A DNA stretch of 64,000 nt. Source: Planctomycetia bacterium. Lineage in GTDB: Bacteria; Planctomycetota; Planctomycetia; Pirellulales; PNKZ01. The notes under the pieces were generated by a model. It did not search any database. It was not told the DNA's origin and saw nothing but the letters and a program-made list of their open reading frames with translations. The stretch covers positions 124,001 to 188,000 of the forward strand of contig JAIOPP010000006.1 in NCBI GenBank assembly GCA_021413845.1, given 5' to 3'. A program made the position numbers and the translations under genes. Below, piece after piece: positions 36,113 to 45,148 of this stretch (position 1 is the stretch's first letter; the number at the start of each line of letters is the position of its first letter).

Positions 36113-36389
36113 TTTCTTGCTGTGCGGTAAGCATCGCTTTCAAGATTCCGATGATCGTATGCCGTGGGAGCCTTGCTTCCGTCCGCAATACTCTTACACT
36201 CGCCAGGGTGTTAAGGCATGGCCCGATCGAGCCGCTCGAAGTTCGCCGCGCGATCGTCGAGGTCCTCGGCCGGACCTACGCCGGCCGAACCGATCGCTAG
36301 CCGTTTTCACGAAGTTGTACCTGGATTCCTGACGTAAAAAATTCCGCTGGTTCGCAACGATCTGCACCGGCGCCGCAGTAGAGAGAAAT

Positions 36390-38423
36390 ATGAAGCTGCA
36401 TCGTTTGCTCATCGTGCTCGTTACTTGGCTGAACGCAACGGCTGCGAAGGCCGAGATGCCGCCGCCCTACCTTACGGGCCTGACGAATCCGGAGTCGATT
36501 TGCTACGGCCCGCGCGGATTGTCGTATGTCACGGAGATGGGAGAGCCCGATAAAGCCGGCGACGGCAAGATCTCGGTCGTCGAAAACGGTCGAGCGCGAC
36601 CGTTCGCCGTCGGTCTCGACGACCCGAAAGGAATCGTGTTCTATCGAGACGCGTTTTACGTTACCGATCGCACGAAAATCGTCGTCGTCGACCTGCAAGG
36701 AAAGGTGACCGACTTCGCGACCCCGGAGCAGTTTCCGACACGACCGCTCTTCTTGAACGATATCGCCGTCGATCAAACGGCGGGGATCTTCTTAGTAAGC
36801 GACTCGGGCGACCTCAAGGGACAAGGGGGCGCAGTGTTTTGGATCGACATTCGGCTGCATAAGATCACGACCGTTGCCGACCAAAAATCCATTCCCGACT
36901 TGCACACTCCGAACGGTGTGCTGTTCGACGGCTCGGCGTCGGCCCTGATCACCGACTTCGGCAGCGGCGCGGTCTATCGCGTGCGCGTCTCCGATCGCTC
37001 GGCGACGAAAATCGCGGAAGGGCTCGATGGTGCCGATGGGCTCGTGTGGGACGACTTCGGGCGACTCTACATCACCTCATGGAAAACCGGCAAAGTATTC
37101 GCGATTCCGCGCACCGGCCGGCAGCCGATCCTCATCGGCGAAGGATTCCAATCGTGTGCGGACGCTTGTTTGGACGCGAGCGGCCGAAGCTTGCTCATTC
37201 CCGACATGAAGGCGGGGACGTTGACGAAGCTTTCTACGACGATCGCCGATTGGGAAGTCGACGAGCAGCCGCCGGCCGTGATGTTCGAGCCGGCTTTCAC
37301 GAAGCTTTCGTGGACCGGTTGGGACGACGGCAGCGACGTCGGTAAGACAAACGTTTTCAGGCCCATCTTGCTCACCCATGCCGGCGACGATTCGCAACGG
37401 CTGTTCGTGGCGACTCAGCAAGGGGTGATTCATTCGTTTCCGAACGACGCCGCCGCGACGGCGACGAAAGTTTTTCTCGATCTCTCCTCACGCGTGCGCT
37501 ACAGCGACAAGGCCAACGAGGAAGGATTGCTCGGACTGGCATTTCATCCGAAGTTTCGACGGAACGGCGAGTTTTTCGTCTTCTATACCGATCGCCGTGC
37601 GAAAATGTCGAATGTCGTTTCTCGCTTTCGTGTGCAACAAGACGATCCGACGATCGCCGATCCGAATTCCGAAGAAGAATTGTTGCGGTTCGAAAAACCG
37701 CACGAAAATCACAACGGAGGGACGATCGCCTTCGGTCCTGATGGCTACTTGTATATCACGCACGGCGACGGCGGTTCCGGGGGCGACCCCCATCGCAACG
37801 GCCAGAACCTTGCGACGTTGTTCGGTAAAGTCATGCGCATCGACATCGACGCTAAGAGCGGCGATAAGAAGTATGCGATCCCCGCCGACAATCCGTTCGT
37901 CTCTCGATCCGAAGCCGCTCCCGAGATCTGGTGCTACGGCCTCCGAAATATTTGGCGAATGGCCTTCGATCGCAAGACCGGGCGACTTTGGGGCGGCGAT
38001 GTCGGGCAAGGCTTTTTCGAAGAGGTCGACATTCTGACGGCTGGCGCGAACTACGGCTGGAGCCTGCGCGAAGGGCTACACCCCTTCGGCGAACGAGGGG
38101 TCGGCCCGCGCGAAGACCTAGCCGAACCGGTGTGGGAATATCATCACAATCTCGGCCCCTCGATCATCGGCGGCGTTGTGTATCGCGGCACCGCTCTGCC
38201 CGAGTTGGACGGCACCTATCTCTACGGCGACCATGTCTCGAATCGGATCTGGGCATTGCGCTACGACGACCGACTCGGCCGCGTCGTTGCGAACCAACCG
38301 ATCAAGGGCCCGGGCGTTCCGCTGTTGTCGTTCGGCGAAGATGAACGGGGCGAGGTTTACGCTCTGGGAACGACGGCGACCGGCCGCGGAATCTTCCGCC
38401 TCGTTCGTGCGGCGGCGCGGTAA
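36390..38423 (+). CDS. Exported NHL propeller fused to PQQ-type glucose/sorbosone dehydrogenase
   Basis: A 677-residue protein with signal peptide (MKLHRLLIVLVTW to AKAE). Residues about 25-300 are an NHL/SMP-30-like propeller (FLNDIAVD, LHTPNGVLFDG, DGADGLVWDDFGRLYITSW). Residues about 320-670 belong to the soluble glucose/sorbosone dehydrogenase family: NEEGLLGLAFHPKF, the HNGGTIAFGPDGYLY loop, GDGGSGGDP and NYGWSLREG. Such enzymes oxidise sugars in the periplasm with PQQ bound to an Asp/His-lined pocket. The double-propeller fusion is found in planctomycetes. It converges on the nucleoside hydrolase gene with no gap. Confidence 0.9.
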   Translation: MKLHRLLIVLVTWLNATAAKAEMPPPYLTGLTNPESICYGPRGLSYVTEMGEPDKAGDGKISVVENGRARPFAVGLDDPKGIVFYRDAFYVTDRTKIVVVDLQGKVTDFATPEQFPTRPLFLNDIAVDQTAGIFLVSDSGDLKGQGGAVFWIDIRLHKITTVADQKSIPDLHTPNGVLFDGSASALITDFGSGAVYRVRVSDRSATKIAEGLDGADGLVWDDFGRLYITSWKTGKVFAIPRTGRQPILIGEGFQSCADACLDASGRSLLIPDMKAGTLTKLSTTIADWEVDEQPPAVMFEPAFTKLSWTGWDDGSDVGKTNVFRPILLTHAGDDSQRLFVATQQGVIHSFPNDAAATATKVFLDLSSRVRYSDKANEEGLLGLAFHPKFRRNGEFFVFYTDRRAKMSNVVSRFRVQQDDPTIADPNSEEELLRFEKPHENHNGGTIAFGPDGYLYITHGDGGSGGDPHRNGQNLATLFGKVMRIDIDAKSGDKKYAIPADNPFVSRSEAAPEIWCYGLRNIWRMAFDRKTGRLWGGDVGQGFFEEVDILTAGANYGWSLREGLHPFGERGVGPREDLAEPVWEYHHNLGPSIIGGVVYRGTALPELDGTYLYGDHVSNRIWALRYDDRLGRVVANQPIKGPGVPLLSFGEDERGEVYALGTTATGRGIFRLVRAAAR

Positions 38424-39443
38424 TCATTTCGTCGCCGGCGGCGGTTCTACGCACAACTGCACGATCGCCTCACGGACCCGCGCGGTTTGTTCCGGGTTCA
38501 CCGCGAGGAAGCGATGCCGGCCTTCGCCGGCTTTGGTTCGGCGAAAGAGCGTGGCGGCGTCTTTCTCGACGGTGACGTTGCCGAGCGGCGACAACGTGAA
38601 ATAGTTTCGATCGGGCAGCACCGCATAGAGCACGGCCGTTGGATCCCACGTCGGGCGGTCGTGCGGAGGGGGGCTGTAAAGCAGGTACGCTTCCTTGAGC
38701 GGATGGTGCGGCACGTAGTCGAAGTCGCGCTCGATCGCGACATGCGGAAACGCCGCCGCAACGCCGATCTCGAAACCGCTCCACACGATCGGCGTCGGCC
38801 AATCGCGGGCCAGCTTCTGCGCGGCGGGAACGTCGAGTTGCACGTTGTATTCCAAGTGCCGCGTGTTCCAATCCACGGTCTGAAATGCGCCTGCCATGAT
38901 GCTCAACAGCTTTACTTTCTTGGCGATGAGGTCGCGGCCGACGAGCGGCGAATGCTTATCGGCCGGCGAGTCGAGCAGTTGCGCGAGGTTCGTGAAGAAG
39001 CCGACCTGCGCGATCGTGACGCTGTCGTCGGGCTGAGCGACGAGCAATTCGCGGATCAAGCTTACTGCCTGCGGAGCGTCGGCGCCGCTCAGCAGATCGT
39101 GCGGATAACGGAATGAACCATCGGCGTTCTTCTCGTCGGCCAAGCGATTGAACTTTCCCGGCTCCTTCGCCGCACCGTTGCGAACGACCCCGATCGGAGT
39201 ATTTCCGTAGCCGTAAAACGTGTTGACCGCATCGACGAACGCCGCCGCCTGCGGATGATCTTTCGTGACCGTTACGGCAAGCAACTCGCAAGCACCACGC
39301 CGTTGAAGGCTATGGATCATGGCGAGCGCCATCACGTCGTCGACATCGTTGCCCATGTCGGTGTCGAAGATCAGCTTCACCGGTGCAGCTTGAGCGAGAT
39401 CGCCGAGGATGGAAATCAGTAGCACGAGAAGGATTCGTTTCAT
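38424..39443 (-). CDS. Exported nucleoside hydrolase (inosine-uridine preferring family)
   Basis: A 339-residue protein. The metal-binding signature DTDMGNDVDD (27-36) defines the Ca2+-dependent nucleoside hydrolases, which cleave the N-glycosidic bond to give ribose and a base. A signal peptide (MKRILLVLLISILGDLAQAA) indicates export, so it probably salvages extracellular nucleosides. The second conserved Asp is likely in the region near PTWDPTAVLYAV in the C-terminal third. Several planctomycete members act on related N- or C-glycosides, so substrate range is open. Confidence 0.92.
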   Translation of the reverse strand: MKRILLVLLISILGDLAQAAPVKLIFDTDMGNDVDDVMALAMIHSLQRRGACELLAVTVTKDHPQAAAFVDAVNTFYGYGNTPIGVVRNGAAKEPGKFNRLADEKNADGSFRYPHDLLSGADAPQAVSLIRELLVAQPDDSVTIAQVGFFTNLAQLLDSPADKHSPLVGRDLIAKKVKLLSIMAGAFQTVDWNTRHLEYNVQLDVPAAQKLARDWPTPIVWSGFEIGVAAAFPHVAIERDFDYVPHHPLKEAYLLYSPPPHDRPTWDPTAVLYAVLPDRNYFTLSPLGNVTVEKDAATLFRRTKAGEGRHRFLAVNPEQTARVREAIVQLCVEPPPATK

Positions 39444-39729
39444 GACGCGTTGCTGCCGTGCGGTGATGGAAGGGAGATCGCCCGCCGAACCCGAGGGACG
39501 GGCGCAGCGAGAGCGAGATTATAATCCCTGGAACGAAAGTTAGCAGGCGTCCGCTCGTCGCAAGGCTTAGGGGTTTACGAGGGAGACGGTCGTGGTTTTG
39601 CGGCGGTGACCCTAAGAATTTTTAAGAAACGACCGGAACGTTTCCGTGCGGCTCGGGTTAAACGTCGTGGAGCGATATGAGTTAATCGCCGCTCCATTTC
39701 TTTACTCTATTCATTACAAGAAGACCATC

Positions 39730-40986
39730 ATGGTTCATCGGCTCCTGCTCACTTGTTCGATCATCTTGCTGTCGGCGGGCTCGCTCTCGGCTTTCGATGC
39801 CGTCGGAACGTTGAAGAGCCTCGATGCCGAGAACGGTGTGTTGGTCGTTTTCGCCGGCGGCCAAGATCGGACGCTCACAGCCGACAGGAACCTTCGAGTT
39901 CTCGACAAAGACGGCAAGGAACTCGCTGCGGGCTTAAAATCGTCGGAGTTGAAAGCCGACGCCCAAGTGACCGTTACGGTCGAGCCGAACAACGGCAGAA
40001 TCATTCTCCGAGCGATTCGCTTAGGAGCGAACGCGCCGCAAGGGCAGGGCCCAGGACCAGGACGCCCTCCAGGTGGAGCGCCGATGCAGCCGGGCAGAAC
40101 GTCCGTCGGGTTGAAGCCGTTGAACGAGATGACCGCCTCAGATGTTTATAAAGGTGAAGATGGCGGGCTTTATGGAGGCGGCAAGAATGAGCCGCCGTCG
40201 GCTCATGCGGCCGCGGCCAAAAAAGAAACCGCGCGCATTCTTCCTCGCAGCACCGACGGCAAGCCCTCACCCGACGGCAAGATCGTGCTGATCTCGATCA
40301 GCATGTCGAACGCTACGCAAGAGTTTTCCACCTTCAAGCGCATCGCCGACGCCGAAGAGCGGAAGTCATCGCAACTGACGATCGTCGATTGCGCACAGGG
40401 AGGGCAGACGATGGCAGCGTGGGCTCGAGCCGATGCCCGAGCGTGGGACGAAGCAGAGCGTCGTCTCACGGCGGCCGGTGTTTCGCCGGAACAGGTCCAA
40501 ATTGCGTGGATCAAGTTGGCGAACGCCGGACCGAGCGGCGAGTTGAACGAACACGGCAAGCGACTCTACGACGACACCCTCGTCGTCTTACAACTCGCGA
40601 AGGAGAAGTTCCCGAATCTGCGTATCGCTTACCTCGGCAGTCGAATCTACGCCGGGTATGCGACCACGCGCTTGAATCCCGAACCCTATGCTTATGAAGG
40701 GGCGTTCATCGTTCGTCGGTTGATTCGCGACCAAATCCAAGGAAAAGACGCTCTGAACTTCGACGCGGCTCAAGGCTCGGTCAAAACGCCGCTCGTCTTG
40801 TGGGGGCCCTATCTCTGGGGCGACGGTATGACGCCGCGCAAGCAAGACGGCCTCATCTGGGAACGGAGCGATCTCGCCGAAGACGGCACGCACCCGACCC
40901 ATGCCGGGCAAAGAAAAGTCGCCGACATACTGTTGAAGTTCTTTGCCGACGATACCGACGCCAAGACCTGGTTCGTCGGGAAGTAG
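39730..40986 (+). CDS. Exported SGNH-hydrolase-like protein
   Basis: A 418-residue protein from the ATG at 39730, which opens a signal peptide (MVHRLLLTCSIILLSAGSLSA); the upstream frame is unsupported. Residues 22-110 form a small beta-rich domain, 111-140 a Gly/Pro-rich linker, and the rest has SGNH-type features: ISISMSNATQEF as the likely nucleophile block and DGTHPTHAG near the end with the Asp-His pair. Substrates of such planctomycete proteins are unknown, probably sugar esters. It is a single gene with no close partner. Confidence 0.7.
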   Translation: MVHRLLLTCSIILLSAGSLSAFDAVGTLKSLDAENGVLVVFAGGQDRTLTADRNLRVLDKDGKELAAGLKSSELKADAQVTVTVEPNNGRIILRAIRLGANAPQGQGPGPGRPPGGAPMQPGRTSVGLKPLNEMTASDVYKGEDGGLYGGGKNEPPSAHAAAAKKETARILPRSTDGKPSPDGKIVLISISMSNATQEFSTFKRIADAEERKSSQLTIVDCAQGGQTMAAWARADARAWDEAERRLTAAGVSPEQVQIAWIKLANAGPSGELNEHGKRLYDDTLVVLQLAKEKFPNLRIAYLGSRIYAGYATTRLNPEPYAYEGAFIVRRLIRDQIQGKDALNFDAAQGSVKTPLVLWGPYLWGDGMTPRKQDGLIWERSDLAEDGTHPTHAGQRKVADILLKFFADDTDAKTWFVGK

Positions 40987-41179
40987 CGGCGCAGCGGGCT
41001 TAACGCGTCCGCCACGATAAATCTCGGTGAAGATGCCGTCGAGCGATCGAAAAGGCCGCTCCGATTCCATCGGCATAGGCGGGATCGTCTTAAGCCCAGC
41101 GTGTCGCCGATTCCACTATATTGGTGGCGGCCATTACGGCTCAAGCGCGCTTCGCCTACTTTCACTTCGGGTTCACACC

Positions 41180-42253
41180 ATGACGGCAACCGTTCCGGTC
41201 GGCATCATCGGGTCCGGCTTCATCTCCGCGATCCATGCGGAATCGCTGCGCGCGTGTTCGCAAGCGAAGCTCGTCGCGGTGGCATCTCCTACTCCCGGCA
41301 AGGCCGACGAGTTTGCGAAGCGATTCGATATTCCCCAAGCGTTCACGGACTATCGCGAGTTGCTGGCGCAACCCGAGATCCGCATGGTCGTCGTCGGCGT
41401 GCCCAACGATCTTCATTGCCGAGTCGTGTTGGATGCGGCGGCGGCGGGCAAGCATGTCGTTATCGAGAAGCCGTTGTGTTTGAGTCTCGACGAGGCCGAT
41501 CGCATGATCGCCGCGTGTCGCAAGGCAGGCGTGAAGCTGATGTATGGAGAAGAGCTTTGTTTTGCGCCGAAATACGTTCGCTTGAAACAACTGCTCGATT
41601 CCGGCGCTCTCGGAAAACCGACGCTCCTCAAACAGTCGGAAAAACACGACGGCCCGCATGCGGCACACTTCTGGGACGTCGAACGTTCCGGAGGCGGCGT
41701 CACGATGGATATGGGCTGCCACGCCATCGAGTTCTTCCGCTGGATGCTCGGGCGTCCTCCCATCAAGTCCGTCTATGCGCAGATGAACACGCAAGTGCAT
41801 GCCGACAAAACGCGCGGCGACGACAATGCGATTCTCATTCTGGAGTTCGCCGGCGGGGTCGTGGCGCTTGCGGAGGAGAGCTGGACCAAGCATGGCGGCA
41901 TGGACGACCGCGCCGAAGTGCATGGCTCGGGGGGCGTCGCTTATGCCGATCTCTTGCAGGGCAACTCCATCAAAACCTACAGCGCCGGCGGCTATGACTA
42001 TGCCGTCGAAAAAGCAGGCTCGACACAAGGCTGGAGCTTCACGATGTACGAAGAAGCCTGGAACTACGGCTTTCCGCAAGAGATGGCACACTTCGTCGAT
42101 TGCGTGCAAAACGATAAGACGCCGCTCGTTACCGGCGAAGATGCGCGAGCGGTGCTCGAGGTGCTGTTCGCCGCTTATGAATCGGCGCGCACCGGACGAA
42201 AAGTGGAGCTTCCTTTCCACACCACGGCCCGGCGACCGATTGATTTGCGGTAG
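41180..42253 (+). CDS. Gfo/Idh/MocA family oxidoreductase
   Basis: A 357-residue enzyme. The ATG at 41180 is chosen because the Rossmann motif GIIGSGFIS follows at once; the frame extends upstream to 41027 without support. EKPLCLS is the standard EKP signature for coenzyme and substrate, with the putative catalytic histidine in GCHAIEFFRW. Such enzymes oxidise or reduce sugars or inositols with NAD(P). It may join the sugar-related enzymes around it, but no operon partner is seen. Cytoplasmic, since no signal peptide is present. Confidence 0.92.
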   Translation: MTATVPVGIIGSGFISAIHAESLRACSQAKLVAVASPTPGKADEFAKRFDIPQAFTDYRELLAQPEIRMVVVGVPNDLHCRVVLDAAAAGKHVVIEKPLCLSLDEADRMIAACRKAGVKLMYGEELCFAPKYVRLKQLLDSGALGKPTLLKQSEKHDGPHAAHFWDVERSGGGVTMDMGCHAIEFFRWMLGRPPIKSVYAQMNTQVHADKTRGDDNAILILEFAGGVVALAEESWTKHGGMDDRAEVHGSGGVAYADLLQGNSIKTYSAGGYDYAVEKAGSTQGWSFTMYEEAWNYGFPQEMAHFVDCVQNDKTPLVTGEDARAVLEVLFAAYESARTGRKVELPFHTTARRPIDLR

Positions 42254-42296
42254 ACGCCGGTCTTAAGTTTCGGTGACCTCGTCCTCAGGTCCGGCG

Positions 42297-42542
42297 TTAG
42301 GGCTTCCGTGGCTGTGTCGACCATTTTTGCCAGTCGGAGTTGTTTCGATTCCGTTGGCGCATTTTTTCTTGTCGATCCGCTTCGATAATGTCGGCCGCTT
42401 CCTGGGCCTCGCGACGAACTTCTCGACGCCAAGCCACGATCGACAAGACCCCTTGAGCTAATCCGGTTCCGACGATCCCGCCGACGACGATGCCGATCAT
42501 GACCGACGAGGCTGGGAAGCGACCTTTTTTCAAGACTTGCAA
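42297..42542 (-). CDS. Small single-pass membrane protein, unknown function
   Basis: 81 residues from a TTG at 42542 that sits six bases after a near-perfect GAGGAGGT ribosome site, the strongest in the region. A longer start at 42569 is less likely. A hydrophobic helix (MIGIVVGGIVGTGLAQGVLSIV, split here as two runs of 11) is followed by a charged, helical tail (RREVRREAQEAADIIEADR). No family recognised. It is the last gene of the minus-strand run led by the ECF sigma factor, though the 96-base gap to the Gfo/Idh/MocA gene could hold its own promoter. Confidence 0.6.
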   Translation of the reverse strand: MQVLKKGRFPASSVMIGIVVGGIVGTGLAQGVLSIVAWRREVRREAQEAADIIEADRQEKMRQRNRNNSDWQKWSTQPRKP

Positions 42543-42638
42543 GCCGACCTCCTCGCAGCCACGCACCATGCCGAATCGAGCGCTCGAACGGGCATCAGTC
42601 TAGCATGAACCGAGTAGCGCCGCGGGAAGGGCGTGACA

Positions 42639-43622
42639 TTAATCGACGCTTCGCTCGGCCGAGGCCGCGAGGTTGTCCATCCATTGCTGCACCTGAAGAG
42701 CGTCGGCATACGTTGCCCCCACCGGTACGGCTTGTAAGCCACGTACCACTCGGCAAAAACAGCGCTGCTCTTCGGCCATCATACCGGTCGGCCCGTTGAG
42801 ATCGGTCCTGATTTCTAAGGCCAGCGGCCATTCCGCTTGCGCGGCCCAGAGCTCGAAAGGGCGTGGGTTCGGCTCGATGCGCGCACACCAACCGTCGCCG
42901 AATACTTCGGTTCGATCGAAGCCGCGCGGCGGCATTCCGGCCGGCGTGAGATAAGAAGCGGCGAACGAACCGATCGCGCCGTTGGGCCATTGCAGGCGCG
43001 CAACGGCTAAATCGACCTCGCCTTGCGACGTTCGATGATAGCGTCCGTGAAACAGAGTCGGCTCCGCGCGGTTCATCAACACCTGCGCAATGTACAGGTC
43101 ATGAACCATGGCGGCCTGCAACGGATTCTCGCCCGGAAACTTCGCGATAATGCTGGCCGGACGATGCCGGACCGAATCGATGTAGGCGATCGGCCCGCGA
43201 CGTTCCACTTCCTCGCGCAATTGCCGAAACTCACTGTTGAAGAGGACGATATGCCCCAGCATCAGGTTTCGGGAGTCGTGCCGAACCAACGGCGCCAGCG
43301 ATCGCGACGATTCAAGATCGTCGGCGATCGGCTTCTCGAGCAGCACCGTCTTGCCCGCCGCCAACAAGGCACGCGCGACCGCCACGTGCGAAGAGGTCGT
43401 GCAGGCCACGATCCAAGCTTCGGCCGACGACTCACGGATCGCGTCGTCGAGACTCGTCCAACCCGGAACGCCAGGTAACTCAAGCGCTAAGGCATCGAGA
43501 GCCGACTGCCGGCGAGCGACGAGTCCGACGAGTTCCGCTTCGGCCAGGCCTGCCGTCGTCAGGGCGTGCAGCCGTCCGAAACGACCGAGACCGACTACCG
43601 CGATCTTCACCGGCTCGGCCAT
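42639..43622 (-). CDS. Gfo/Idh/MocA family oxidoreductase
   Basis: A 327-residue protein. The NAD(P) loop VVGLGRFGRLHA begins at residue 9 and EKPIADD is the family's EKP signature. The usual catalytic lysine and histidine region is present around MVHDLYIAQ. It differs clearly from the other member at 41180 and is closer to plain Gfo/Idh enzymes acting on inositols or sugars. It lies 51 bases downstream of the cytochrome-WD40 gene on the same strand and is probably co-transcribed with it, linking a soluble sugar oxidoreductase to the exported haem operon. Confidence 0.9.
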   Translation of the reverse strand: MAEPVKIAVVGLGRFGRLHALTTAGLAEAELVGLVARRQSALDALALELPGVPGWTSLDDAIRESSAEAWIVACTTSSHVAVARALLAAGKTVLLEKPIADDLESSRSLAPLVRHDSRNLMLGHIVLFNSEFRQLREEVERRGPIAYIDSVRHRPASIIAKFPGENPLQAAMVHDLYIAQVLMNRAEPTLFHGRYHRTSQGEVDLAVARLQWPNGAIGSFAASYLTPAGMPPRGFDRTEVFGDGWCARIEPNPRPFELWAAQAEWPLALEIRTDLNGPTGMMAEEQRCFCRVVRGLQAVPVGATYADALQVQQWMDNLAASAERSVD

Positions 43623-43673
43623 AGTTCTAGAATCGCGCGTGAGGAAATCGATCGATCGCTACGCTACCTCATT

Positions 43674-45107
43674 CTATTTCGCCGTGATCGCCCACGAATG
43701 GAGCCGACCTGCGGAGTCGCCGGCGACGACGGTCTTTCCGTCGGCCGTGATTGCCACGCGTGTCGGAAAGATCTTCGTTCGCGCAGGCTCGCTCTGGGCG
43801 GGATCGGCGATCGAGAAAGCTTCCAGCAGCTTACCGGCAGGGCTCCAGACACGCACCTTATAATCCCGCCCGCAAGTCGCAAGTTGCCCCTGCGGCCCGA
43901 ATGTCGCATCGAGCACCCCTCCGGCGATCTTGCCGTATTCGCCCGGAGCGCGCTGTCGGGTGTGCGCTTCGGCTTGAGCCGTCATCGGCATTCCCTTCGC
44001 CACGTCCCACCAGACGATCAACCCGTCTTCGCCGCATGTGGCGAGCACCTTGCCGTCGGCTCGCCAACTCAAAGCGCGAATCGCTCCCTTGTGGTCTGCC
44101 AGCGGTAGCACGACCTGCCCGGTATGCGGATCCCAAAGATAGATATTGCCGACCCGATCGCCCGAGGCGAGCAACTTGCCGTCGGGACTAAAGGCGAGTG
44201 CCGTGACCCAATCGGTATGCTTGACCAGCGAATGCAGCGGAGCGCCATCCTTAGTCGCATAAATCTTCACGACACGTCCTGTGCCCGAGAGCGCAACTTG
44301 CCGTTCGTCGGGCGAAAGGTCGGCGGCGAGAGCCGCATCGGCTTCGTCGCCGATCGTCGCCAAGCGCTTGCCGGTGCCGACGTCGATCAAGGCGGCGATC
44401 CCTTTCTCGACGGGCCGCCCACCGGCCGCCAAGAGCAGCGAGCCGGAACGGTTGAAGCGCAGCACATGCGGCTCCCCTTCCGCGAACGGAATCGAACCGA
44501 GCGTTTCCTTCGTCGCGGCATCGATGAAGTCGATACATTCGTAAGCGGGGACCGCAAAAAACGGTGCGCGAGGTGCGGCGGCTAAAGCCAGCACCGGGAA
44601 CGGCCGTAGGACTTTTACGCGCGTAATAGGCGGAAGCTTCGAGGGGACCGGCGCCGGTTCCATGGTGCCCGACGTCGGATCTTTCGGCGTAAACTCGACG
44701 ATCTCCGGAAGATTCGCGCCGCTCTTGGCGCTCTCGCGCAGCCCTTCGGCGATCCAGTCGCGAATCTTCGCGATCTGCTCCGCCGGAACCAGCTCGCCGT
44801 TGAGAGGCATCCGCTCGGCGGGGTTCTCCGCCGTCATTAGTTCGAGCATCCGGCTCTTGCTCGCTCGTCCGGCGACGACGACCTTGCCTCCCGAACCGCC
44901 GCGCAGCACCGCTTCGTAGTTCGAGAAATCGAGCCCCGCTTTCTTTCGCGTCTCGCCGTGGCAGGAGGTGCAGTGTTGCTTAAGAATCGGAGCGATGTGA
45001 TCGGTGAAGTTCACAAGCGCGTCGGCGGGCTCGGCGCAATCGCCGACGGCAGCCGGCGCCGAAATCAACAATAAGCCCGATAGAATGGTCGGAAGCGCTC
45101 GGTTCAT
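43674..45107 (-). CDS. Cytochrome c fused to WD40 propeller, exported
   Basis: A 477-residue protein. A signal peptide (to GDCAE) precedes a planctomycete cytochrome c domain with CTSCHG at 46-51 and a distal methionine candidate in ERMPLNGE. A Pro-rich linker follows, then WD40 repeats from about 175 ([54 protein letters not shown]). It is a single-haem electron-transfer or scaffold protein. WD40 propellers on a cytochrome are typical of this phylum. Position at the end of the DUF1549/DUF1553 operon (41-base gap) suggests the same surface system. Confidence 0.9.
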   Translation of the reverse strand: MNRALPTILSGLLLISAPAAVGDCAEPADALVNFTDHIAPILKQHCTSCHGETRKKAGLDFSNYEAVLRGGSGGKVVVAGRASKSRMLELMTAENPAERMPLNGELVPAEQIAKIRDWIAEGLRESAKSGANLPEIVEFTPKDPTSGTMEPAPVPSKLPPITRVKVLRPFPVLALAAAPRAPFFAVPAYECIDFIDAATKETLGSIPFAEGEPHVLRFNRSGSLLLAAGGRPVEKGIAALIDVGTGKRLATIGDEADAALAADLSPDERQVALSGTGRVVKIYATKDGAPLHSLVKHTDWVTALAFSPDGKLLASGDRVGNIYLWDPHTGQVVLPLADHKGAIRALSWRADGKVLATCGEDGLIVWWDVAKGMPMTAQAEAHTRQRAPGEYGKIAGGVLDATFGPQGQLATCGRDYKVRVWSPAGKLLEAFSIADPAQSEPARTKIFPTRVAITADGKTVVAGDSAGRLHSWAITAK

Positions 45108-45148
45108 GACGTTCTGATATCCGCTGAGATTGAAGTGCCGTATGTCGG

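Noticed and set aside
41027-41179. Longer start for the Gfo/Idh/MocA gene
   Set aside because: The added 51 residues are unlike a Rossmann enzyme N-terminus, and the fold begins right after the ATG at 41180.
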